Source of the DNA: Tridacna crocea
Taxonomy: Eukaryota; Mollusca; Bivalvia; Cardiida; Cardiidae
Length of the DNA: 64,000 nucleotides
Assembly (NCBI GenBank): GCA_943736015.1
Contig: OX031065.1
Location: 35,044,427-35,108,426 of the forward strand
Reading direction: 5' to 3'
Shown: one piece after another, positions 10,901-22,900 of the stretch
How positions within the stretch are numbered: the stretch's first letter is position 1
Layout of the letters: every line of letters starts with the position of its first letter
Notes under the pieces: generated by a model
Seen by the model: only the letters and a program-made list of their open reading frames with translations
What the model was told of the DNA's origin: nothing
Databases searched by the model: none
Made by a program: the position numbers and the translations under genes

Positions 10901-13900
10901 CCTCATCTTTCCTGAACGTCAAATTGATTTTCTTCACAGCAACCACAGCCCATAAATCAGCTGGACTTGAACACATTCACACAACAGCAGGTACAGATCC
11001 AGAGTGTATCTGAGGCTCAAGCAGCTGTCCAGTCAGTCCAAAATGTTGAACAGATACAGACAATAACCACAGTCCAAGAAGATGACTTACAGACTGAACA
11101 GATTGGTAACACAGATATGCCTAGTACTTCTATGCAGAATATTCTTCAAACAAGGTAAAGTTTGAGACTATAGAGAGTACAATTTCAAGTTTTAAAGACC
11201 CTAAGGAAGAACACTTTTGAAAACATCATGGGAAAAGGAGAGAATGCTGGTAACCACAATTTCCCACAGTTTTTTATACTCTTTAACTCTTTACCAAACA
11301 ACAGCATTTTACCCTTGTTCAAATTCAAAGCATTTGCAGACGACAAAACACATGTGACTTAAAAATTGAAATTTGTTTTAGGAAGGGTAGAAAGCATTGT
11401 GGGAAAAGGAGAAAATGCTTGTCTTGTACAGATTTAACATACAAGTTAAGCAACTATAGACTCACTATGTTAGTTAAAGTGTAACTTAAAACCAAACTGC
11501 ATGCAATTGTATGCTGTTTGGTAATAGTTCATTCTTCATCTCGGGGTTCTCGCCACTTTTCCAAGATTTAATGGATACCTCCCTACCACAGGAACTTGTG
11601 TACTTGCAGTTTTCTTTTGGATTGGTCAGCCAGAGCAGGAGTAATAGCCTTGGAAATTTTTCCCAAGTCAGTAACATGGCAACCAGTAGAGGACATTTGC
11701 TGATCTGCTACAGTGCTATCTTACAGTAGTATTTTTGGTCCCTAACTTTTACCAAAAGAGACAAACTTAGACATGTCTAAGTTGAAAGCATTTTAAGACA
11801 TCGATTTATAATTGGCTGAAAAGACGGGATTTGCCTTTGATAGTGAAAAAAACATTGTGGGTAAAAGAGAAAAATGCTGATTACTTACGGTTTCTCCTTC
11901 TCCCACAATGTTTTCAAAGTTGTCTTCTTGTGGGTCATTTAAACTGGCTAGTGTGTTGTGAAGGGTTAAGATTGCACATTCAATAATAGATTAGCCATAA
12001 AGCAAAAAGCAGCCCTCTTTGAATCACAAAGATTTCATTTGCTGTTTGAATCACAGTAGTCCTGTAAAGGAATCACCTGATCTAGCAGAAGAGGAAGGAC
12101 CTACAGAAAATACTGTTCCAGATACAGATGATTTCACTGTGAAGGGCAGACTATATTCATGTGATCAGTGTGATAAAGTCTACAAGAAATCCAGTCACCT
12201 TAAACAGCATATGAGAACTCACACAGGTTTGAAATACAATTTTATTCATTCTCTTATTGAACTATATAACCCTTTACCAAAGACAAAATTAAAGCCTTGT
12301 CCAAATTGAAAGCATTTCCAGATGACAATATTAGTGTAGCTCAAATGGAGCAAATTTTCTTTGATTGGGTAGAAAACGTTGTGGGAAAAGGAGAAAATGC
12401 TGGTTACCAGCATTTTCTCCTTTTCCCACAATGTTTTCAAAAGGCTTCTTGCTCAGGGTTGTTAAAAGTTGGCTTGGCTTTGTGTGGTAATGGGTTAAAT
12501 GTCTCAATCTGTTGGTCTTACATAGATTGTTTTTAGCTTGGCTGTTCGGAGAAAATCTCAAGGTATCATCATAGCCCTGGCGTCATTGCCTGTGTTGTCA
12601 TTGTTATCTTTATGCAAAACCTCAAGACATTTTGTAATATCTGTTATTACTGAAGATATTTACTTCAAACTTGCACATGTTAACTTTCAAAGGAGAACCT
12701 ATATGACAAGAATAAGTAACTATCAATATATCTTTTATACAATTATACTCCTGTTTCGACTTACAATTTTCACTGCAGCTAATGGTTGGCACAAGGTAGT
12801 ACTTCTGTGTTGATTTAGTAGAAATTGCTCTTATTGGAATAGTATTATCTGTTTATTCAAAGTATCTACTGAAGTGAAGAAAAGTACTAAGGACAGTGAA
12901 CAAAGACTTGGTGTAAATAAAACGCTGCTGAAGGTCTGGCAACTCCTGTTTACTCTTTACCAGACAATCCCGACTTTTAATGACCCTAAGAAAAAAGCCT
13001 TTTGAAAACATTGTGGGAAAAGGAAAAAAATGCTGGTAACCAGCATTTTCTCCTTTTCCCACACTGTTTTCTACCCTTCCTAAACCATATTTCAATTTTT
13101 CAGTCTCATTTATTTTGTCGTCTACAAATGCTTACAATTTGGACAGGTCTAAAATTTTCTTGTGTGGTAAAGAGTTAATGATCACAAACGAGGATTTACT
13201 ATTTTTGTACATATGAGGATTATCAATATGCACTAACCAGTGTATGTATAAACACACTTTTGCAGATGACAGATTAATGTTTAAATAGAAAAAAATGAAA
13301 TTTGTTTTTGGAAAGGTAGGAAAACATTGTAGGCAAAGAAGAAAGTGCTGGTTAGCAGCTTTATTTCCTGGGGCGAGGGGTTTTGCGCTATAGCAGACAA
13401 GTCGCATGACATGCGCAGACAATGGGGATTCTTTGGTATACTTGTAGTCTGCATAGAATTAATATATATGTTCTTGAAGCACTTTTTGAAGATTCACATT
13501 TTGTTTTCCCCATTTAGATACAGGGACACTTTGAAATAGTCTTTTTGTCCTTACCATATTCAAATACCTAACTTTTTACCAAACAGCAAAATTTTAGACT
13601 TTTCCAAATTCCGAATTGAAAGAATTGCAGATGACAATTGAAATGTGGCTCAAAACAAAAACAGTCTTTGATAGGGAAGAAAACATGGTTGGAAATACAG
13701 AAAATGCTTGTTACAGGTATTTTCTCCTGTTTCCACATTGTTGTAAAAAAGGCATCTTCCTCAGGGTCTTTGAAACTTGGGATTGTATGTAACAGGGTTA
13801 AATTGAAGTTTTTAAGGTCTAAAACATCTTTTTCCACCACTTTGTTACTTTTAGACTGTTTGAAGAAATTGCTTTTCTCCATTTTTAAAATTAACTAGAA

Positions 13901-16900
13901 AACGGTTTTGCCAGTTTAACTCTTTACCAAACGACAAAATCATAGACTTGTCCAAATTGAAAGCACTTGCAGACGGCATAATAAATCTGGCTCAAAAATT
14001 GAAATTTGTGGGAAAAGGAGAAAATGCTGGTTACCAGCATTTTTCCTTTTCCCACAATGTTTTCAAAAGGATTCCACCTCAGGGTCGTTAAAAGTCGGGA
14101 TTGTTTGGTAAAGAGTTAAATGAATCTTTTGGTAAATTCCATATAGGACTTAAGTTATAATTTCACAAAATAGCAGACAGTATAGATCGAAATTCAGACT
14201 CTATGTTTTATGTTTTATATCTTGATATACACTGTCTATAAGAGAAAAGTTTGCGCCACCTCTAAAGGTTACTCATTAATCCTGTAGTTCTTAGTGTGAT
14301 TGACATGAATTCTCTTGTGGATAACAAGGTAAATTGTAAAGCAAAAGTAAGCATTTTACATTAATATTTGCTATTTTCAGGTGAACGACCATACAAATGT
14401 AGTAAATGTGACAAGACGTTTGTGTCAATGGGAGTTGCTAAACAGCACCTGCGCACACATACTGGGATCAAGGAATATCGTTGTAATGTCTGTAGTGCCA
14501 TGTTTACTACAAATGGTTCCCTGGTCAGACACATGAACATTCACATGGCACTGAAAGAATATAAATGTCCATACTGTTTAGAAGGATTTAGGACTCCATC
14601 GCTCTGTAAACGTCATATGAAGATACACACTGACCCTGACAATGCAGAGGCAGAAGGTAAAGTGTATTCATTACTCAGGGGTCAAGTTCTGAAAGCAACA
14701 ATTTTCACTAGGCCATGTGTTGTGGTTAATTACTAGAACTATCTCGAGGAAAGATGTTGCACTTTGAATCCAAATCTGCATCTTAGATGACTGTGTAAAC
14801 TGCTATAGTAATGCATATGATAAAAAGGAATTTTTTTTATGGGAATGAAACCATCACTGATAACAAGGGATTTGTATTTCCCACACAAGTTTTTCAAAAG
14901 CTTTTTTACTGCAAAAACATCAAGAGCCTTTCAACTATAGTAAGTTACTCATTACCAAATGACAAATTTACAGACGGGTCCAAATTGAAAGCATATTCAG
15001 ACAACAAAATTAATGTGACTCAAAAATGGAATTTTGGGAAGGGTAGAAAACATAAATAAATATAAATGCTTGTATTATCTTTAACCACACCTCTAATCTT
15101 TGTCAAAGACATCGCTTTTATTAACTCAATACTGAATGACAATATTTTAGGTTTGTCCAGATTCAAAGCATTTGCAGACGACAAAATGAAAATGATGGAT
15201 AATTTGAAAATTGTTTGTGAAGGGTAGAAAAAATTGTGGGAAAAGGAGAAAATGCTGGTTCCCAACATTTTCTCCTTTTCCCACAGTATTTTCTAAAGGC
15301 TTCTTTTACAGGTTCGCCAAAAGTAGGGATTCTGTGGTAATGGGCTAAAGACAAATAGATTATTGTCTGCAAATTGTTTTCAAAATAGGCAAGTCTAAAA
15401 ATTTGTTGCATTGTAAAAGGTTATAGCTGACGCTGTTAGAATTCTATTTGTGTTTCAGATGAGAATGACAAAGAAGCATCTGATGAGGTCAGTAAAGAGA
15501 AAGACAAACAGTCAACAACAAGCCTGGCCTCTACGCTTAGCAGACCAGAACAGTCTGAGGATCTTGGCATGTCAGAGAGATTATTTATAGAGTCAGAATC
15601 TGAGAAAAACAGAGTCAGTCGGGTAAAGATGAGAGGCCTTTGTATTTACCTTTTTAACAAACAATTTGTGTAGGAAGGTTTTGAAAACAATGTGGAAAAG
15701 GTAACCAGTATTTCAGTATTTTCTCCTTTTCCCACAATGTTTTCTTTCCTTTGAAAGACAAATTTCCTGAAATTAAGTTGTGTTTGATTTTTCATGTGCC
15801 AATGCTATCAGTATGGACAAATCTGACTTCTCATTCTGATGCAGAATTTTTCTGAGATGAAAAGATCCCTCTTTTTTTACTGCTCTGAAACAAATAGACT
15901 GACCAAAATTGAAAGCATTTACAGACGACAAAATAAATGTGACTGAAAAAATTAAACTTGGTTTGGAACAGAAAATCCAGCATAACCTTGGAAAATTACA
16001 GAAAGTTATGAAAAAGCAAGACATGCCCAACTTCAATAGGAAAGTCTTCAAAAAGCCCACACCAGCTTTTAAAATTGTACTAAATTTGGGGGGGAAAAAA
16101 TCAATATCTTCCTAGGTCATATACCTGAAGACGACAATTGTGGCAAAATTCAGTGCTTCTACTGCCATTTGCAGGCAGTAGAGAGCATGTCTTTGTAAAT
16201 TTAGAGTTGCCCACAGTAATGTTTAAAATTGTCCTCATATTCAATTACGAACTTGTACACCTAACAGAGCACACTGCAACCTTCTTGTATGATGATAATG
16301 GACTGAAGTAAATGACAAGCATATTGATAGAACAGAAACTAATGAAGAACAAAGTCCACTTGGTGCCCGTGGTCATGAGGTAGAGCATTAGCCTCATAGC
16401 CTAAGCTCGATACCTGGGAGCGGGTGTCAACTTTGTGATTTTTCATTGGCCCACACATTCGGCGCGAGTACTGGTGTAGTTCCCATGAAGCAGAATTGAG
16501 AGAGATTAGTAAAGTTGTAAGAACTTGTTTCTCAATCGGTGTGAAATAAATATGTTTAAACTCCACTTGTACAGTTTTAAACTTGCAATAATTTATTTCT
16601 CTCATAAACTAAGTAAAATGAATAGTGTTAAAGACGAAATACCTCTAGCAGAGTTTAAAAAAATGTTGGTGCTGATTTTGCCACTAGGAAAAAAAAAATT
16701 GCCATTTAACTCATTACCAAACGACAAAATTTTTTGCTTGTCCAACTTGAAAATATTTACAGACAACATAGTAAAAGTGACTGAAAATTTGAAGTTTGTT
16801 TTGTGAAGGGTAGAAAACATTGTGGGAAAAGGGGGTTTTTGAAGGGTAGAAAACCTTGTGAGAAAAGGAGAAAATGCTGGTAACCAGTATTTTCTCCTTT

Positions 16901-19900
16901 TCCCACAATATTTTCTAAACGCTTCTATCTCAGGGTCGTCAAAAGTAGGGATTGTGTGGTAATGGGCAAAACTTGTCTGCATTTGCTTTCAGCTTGGACT
17001 GGTGTTTAGTTTCTTATGTCAAAGCATTGAGACAGATGTGTATAACACATTACACATTTGAACCTCTGCCATCTGCTTTTTTTTTGTGACAAGACTTTAT
17101 TCTTTATTCCTCAGGTAAAGGATATTCCATCACAGTATGACCAGAAGCATGCCCATCAGTGTGAACATTGCCCAAAAAGTTTCAAGAAACCCAGTGATTT
17201 GGTGAGACATGTCAGGATCCACACCGGGGAGAAACCGTTTTCCTGTCCTGTTTGTAGCCGTACTTTTACAGTCAAATCAACACTAGACAGTCACATGAAG
17301 ACTCATGGTGGATGTAAGTCTTCTTTTTTTTTTGTGAAGCATAATATTGTATTTCTTCAGCTTAGTTGGTATCATAGTTGATAGGGAAGAGGATTTGAGA
17401 GGCATTGCAGGGTCAAATCTCCAGCTTGGACAATTTCTTTAGGAGGATATGATGGGCATTGTGACAGGACTCTTTCTTCTGTCACAGCTGATCAGTTTTT
17501 TGTTGATTGTTATTTGGGAAAGCAGCTAGTGGCAAGGAAAGAAATACCGTGTGAAGCAAATAGTAAACAAAACTCCAGGAAAGCGTGGATAGATGCACTG
17601 ACAGCCTTAGTATAACTTAAGTAATTTTGAAAACCGTGTTAATTACCATACCAACAAATAATAAAGTTGGTTACCCATCACTAAAAATACAACTTTTTTT
17701 CTACCCCTTTCTTTGAACATTTTGGAAATCAGAAATGACAAAAAAGCAGTTACATCTAACTGTTGAAGATTTCTTGCAGTGGTAACCACAAACTATACAT
17801 AAAATCTTCTATTATTCTATATACCTCAACTAGACATCTCATTGTCCAAGGTGTTTTGCCTTTCAGATGTTTTTAACTCTATACAAAGTGATGAAATTTA
17901 GATCTTTCCAAAGTGAAATCAAAGGTCGCTGAAATAAGTTTTCTTCTACATGTAAGGAAATAACATGAAAAAGGAGGAAATGCTGTTTACTAGCATTTTT
18001 TTCCAATGTTTTCAAAACTTTTTTTTTTCTCTGTCTTTACAACTCTGGAGTGAGTAGTAAAGAGTTGACAAGGCTGAGGAATGAAGCATTTTCTTTTACA
18101 GTGTTTTCTGTCCTCTAAAAGACATCATGAACCCATTACAACACTATCCCAACTTTTGACAATCCAGAGAAAGAAGTCTTTAGAAAACATTGTGGGAAAT
18201 GGAGAAAATGCTGGTTACCAGCATTTACTCCTTTTCCAACTATGTTTTCTACCCTTTTCACAAATTAAAATTTTTAGTCACATTTATTTTGTCATCTACA
18301 AATGCTCCCAGTTTAGACCAGTTTATAATTTCATTACATGGTAAAGAGTTAAAATTCATGAAAAAATTCCTATTTGTTTGGCAAGCCATGTAGCTCCATA
18401 GAGACTTCCAAATTCTGAATTCATACACGGCCACTTAGTTGTCAGGGCCAGTCGTTTTTTTGTTTTTCTTATCCTCTGTCACTACTGATAGCTGTTTCAA
18501 GAGTAGTTATGATTGAACCCATTACCACACAATCCCTCCTTTTAACGACCCTGAGAAAGAAGCCTTTAGAAAACATTGTGGGAAAAGGAGAAAATGCTGG
18601 TAGCCAGCATTTTCTCCTTTTCCCGCAATTTTTTCTACCGTTTTACAATATCTTCCGCAATTTTAGCAATGTTAAATTTTGGGTCTGTATATGCTTTGGA
18701 TTTTGACAGGTCTACAATTCTTTCGTGTGGTAATGGATTAAAGAAACTGCAGGAAATATGGACTTAGCCACTGAGATTGAAATGAAACAATGTTGAAAAG
18801 CCTTAACCCTTTCCCTAACGACAAACTTTTGGACTAGACCAAGTTCAAAGCATTTGCAGACGACAATTCAACTCTTGCTGAAAAGATGATTTCTGTCTAT
18901 GATAGGGTAGAAAACATTGTGGGAAAAGGAGAAAATGCTGGTTACCAGCATTTTCTCCTTTTCCCACAAGGTTTTCAAAAGGCTACTATATCAGACCCGT
19001 AAAAACCAGGGATTGTTTGGGAAAGGGTTAAACACAAGGAGAAGCAAATGCAAATCTTTTTTTGAAGATAATGAGGCAAAGGTGCTGTTTGCTTTGCATT
19101 CTAAACACAAATAATTCAATTATCTTTTTCTTATTTATAGTTGAGAAGAGTATACGCTGTCATGTCTGCAACTCATTGTTCAGCACTAAAGGGAGTCTAA
19201 AAGTACACATGAGACTCCATACAGGATCCAAACCCTTCTACTGCCCCCACTGCCCACAGAGATTCCGAACTTCTGGACATAGAAAAAGCCATATTTTGTC
19301 CCATTACAAGCCAGAAAGTTCCAGGAAGAAGAAGAGTGCAGCTCAAGCAAGCACTACAGTAGTCGAAGAAGTTCCTCAGAATCAAGCATTGGACTTCATG
19401 AATGCTGTAGAAAATAGTGGACCTGTTCCACAAATTATTACCCATAATCAGGGTCAGATTGGTGAGGTGATTAATATTGACCAATCACTGCTGCAGGGTG
19501 CTAACGTGCTTCCACTATCAGTTACAGTTGATAATTTTGGCAATCTAGCAGAAAACAACATGACCACCCAGGTCCTTCAAGGATTTGAAGGGCTACAGCT
19601 TCAGCTTGGTGGAGGAAATTTGACCCAGGGGATACAGATCACAGGGCTTGACCCCAATGTGTTTAACCAGACTGTGCAGATAGATGCCAACTTGTTACAG
19701 CAGCTACAAGCTGGCAATGTGAATATTGCTCTCAATCAGCTTCAGGGTACAGACCCCAGTCTTATTCAAGTCCAGCCTATCTCAATACAGGACAGTGTAA
19801 ATCCAAACTTGGTGGTGCAGCCATTAAGTACTTTAGACCCATCATCACAGAGTGCCCTACAACAGCACATCAACTTAGGTCAAGAGGCCTCAACAAACAA

Positions 19901-22900
19901 CTTTACAGCTAGCGGATCAGTGAATGAACACCAGGTTTGTAACTAACTCTTTACCCAATGACACTATTAGTTGTATGGTCAGATGGCAGGGGACTTAGAA
20001 ACTTGTTCACGGTTATGGTTAATCGTGTCGCCCTGAGCTTGCAAGTCCCCTGCCACCTGACCTTCGGCTAGGGGCAACATGATTAACCACAGCAGTGAAC
20101 AAGTTTCCAAGTCCCCTGCTACCTGACCGTACAAGGAATTTATTATACTGCAAAGTTATACCCTTTCAAAGCGTATTAAGTGAATTTTTCCTATTTTATA
20201 GTCTCATGAATCAAGTATACTGGCGAAATAGAAATTCCCTTCTGAATGCCCCAATTCATTGAAAGCTGACGTCACAGGGGACTGATGTCACTAAAACATG
20301 CAGTTTGTTGCATAAATGTGCAGTCTGGTGATTGATCGATGCCGCCATTTTGGATGTTGTGTTGTATGTGTAGTGATGTTTACAGGGCACTCAAAAGGGA
20401 AACTGGCTTTACGTGGTTCTTGCCCAGAAATATGATTATAATTATGTTCCCGGCATGTTAACCAATCAGACCACGAGGAATTTCTTTGCAGTATAATGAA
20501 AATTGTAGACTTGTCTAGACTGAAGCAATTTTCATATGACCAAGTCAGTGTGACGTTTAAGTAATGCTCTGTGTAAAGAGGTTCAGTGCATCTTTGTAAT
20601 CATTATACCAAGAAAGTCATTATTATCCCCTGCTGAAGGAGGAGGGATATACTTTTATGGTTGTCTGTCCTTCTGCCGGTCTGTCCGTCCATCCATCCAT
20701 CTGTAACAGTGTCTCCAATACCATGTTTTGGCTCTGGGTCGATTAGTTTACAGATACATTAAACCCCCTTTTCTTAGAGTTTACAAATTTATCTTTGTAT
20801 GAATGAAACCACAAAGTTTGGGCTGTTTCATGTGGAAAAATTCCACATAAAGATCAAAGGAAAAGCGACATAAACCGGAAATGTTAAAATCTCTGTTCAT
20901 CCTTCTGTTTGTCCGCAGACACAAATTTGTCCAGTGAAGTACTCTGACAATTTTTCAGGTACTGAACTGAATTTACCCACAGTGTTCCTATATTTATGAA
21001 GAAATATGCATGTGCATTAGTTATATTATCTTGACCAAGTAGTAGGCTTTGTTTATGTGAAGCTACAAAAAATTTCAGGTATGAAACATGAGTTTCACCC
21101 TTTCCCAAATGACAAGTTTTAGACCCTTTCAAATCTAAAACATCTACAGACAGCATACTCTTAAAACTGGTACAGATGAATTTGAGTTCTCTGATATAGA
21201 GTAGAAAACATTGTGGGAAAAGGAGAAAATGCAGGTTACCAGCATTTTCTTTTTTTCCCCAAAAATGTTTTCAAAAGCCCTTTTCCCCAGGGTTGTGAAA
21301 ACCCAGGGTCATTTAGTAAAATGTAAATTGCATAGTGGTCTGAAAAATGTGCTTCTTCATATGTGGTATTTTGTTGTATTAATGTTGAGTAATATCTTTT
21401 TTTTGTTGCTGTCATTAGACACAACTGGATCTCCAGTCAGGAGGTGGTACAGTACAGGCAGTAGACACTGAGCTGAAACATGAATTAACAGATAATTCTC
21501 AAAACCTTGAAGAAGCTGAATTGGAAACTGGTGTGGAAGTAGACAGTGTTGTAGAAAAGAGTATAAGTGTTCCTGATAGCCTAAATAACGTAGACGTTTC
21601 AAACGATATAGATCCTGAAGCAAATGAAATGAGGGCAATCAATCCCAACACCATGACAAACAATATGGAAGATATGTCGGCTTCGATGATGGATGTGGAT
21701 AATCAGATTGATTCAGATAATGAGGATGGTTTGGTGAATGATGATGATGATGATGATGACGATGATTTGATTCAAGAATCAGTTGCTGATGATGAGTTGC
21801 ATCATCTGGATGATGATGGTTTGACTGGAACTCTGGTACCCACAACCCAGGATCCAGCTTCGCAACAATCGGACAGGCGTTTTCCATGTCCTGTAAGTAG
21901 TTAACCCTTTCCCATGCTATTCCTGGATTTTACAACCCTGAGATAGAAGCCTTTTGAAAACATTGTGGGAAAAGGAGAAAATGCTGGTGACCAGCATTTT
22001 CTCCTTTTCCCACAGTGTTTTCCATCCTGCTGGAAACAAATATCAATTTTTGAGTTACGTTTGTTTTGTCTTCTGCAGGTGCTTTCAATTTGGACCAGCC
22101 TATAATTTCCTCATTTGGTAAAGAGATAATCCTTTGCAATGCTTTTCCCACTTTTAAGGATCGGAAGGATGAAGGCGTATAAAAACTATGGGTAAAAAAG
22201 AAAATTAAGGTTACCAGCATTTTCTCCTTGTCCCACAATGCTTTATAACCTCTGAAGGCCAAATTCTATTCTTCTATAAGTATTCAGGTTGTCGGCTTCA
22301 ATTCTTTTCAAATGGGACAGAACTTTTTGATAAAAAGTTCAATCATAGCCTTTGTAGGACCAGAGCTACAGATTAGAGGGAGTGATGGTATTCTAAATCC
22401 ATTATTTCTGTTTGAAACCCCATGTTGTGGGTACTCATTAGAATCGTCTCATAGAGACAATTCTAATGGGTACCCACAATTTAGGGTTTAGTGGAAAATA
22501 ATTAATATTTTTAATTTTGAAATCAAAATCACTCCCTTTATCTTGAGCTCTGTAGGACTAAATCAGATACAGTATTTAGTCTAATCAGTATTTTACCTTA
22601 TAAGATGATCTGTGAAATGTACATACCTAAAGGGCAGGCCCTTTTGACTCCTTTAGTCAACCATGTCACACCCCATTCTAGTGATAGATTTTTAACATCG
22701 CTCACAACCAGTTGATTGTTCTTTATATTTTGATATTTTTACAGCTTTTTGTTGTACAGTGCAAGGATGCATTGCCATTTGCAACATCATACGTTTCTGT
22801 GAAAAGTGAAATTCATACATCTATTGCTTACCTTTTATAGACAGAATTTAACTCTTTCCCAAATGACAAACTTTTGGACTAGACCAAATTGAAAGCATTT

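Noticed and set aside
18509-18706. Many 60-90 codon open frames with [20 protein letters not shown] peptides, throughout the window
   Set aside because: They are translations of the family A hairpin, appear in both strands and frames at every copy, start and stop at random and lack any known domain. They are repeat shadows, not genes.
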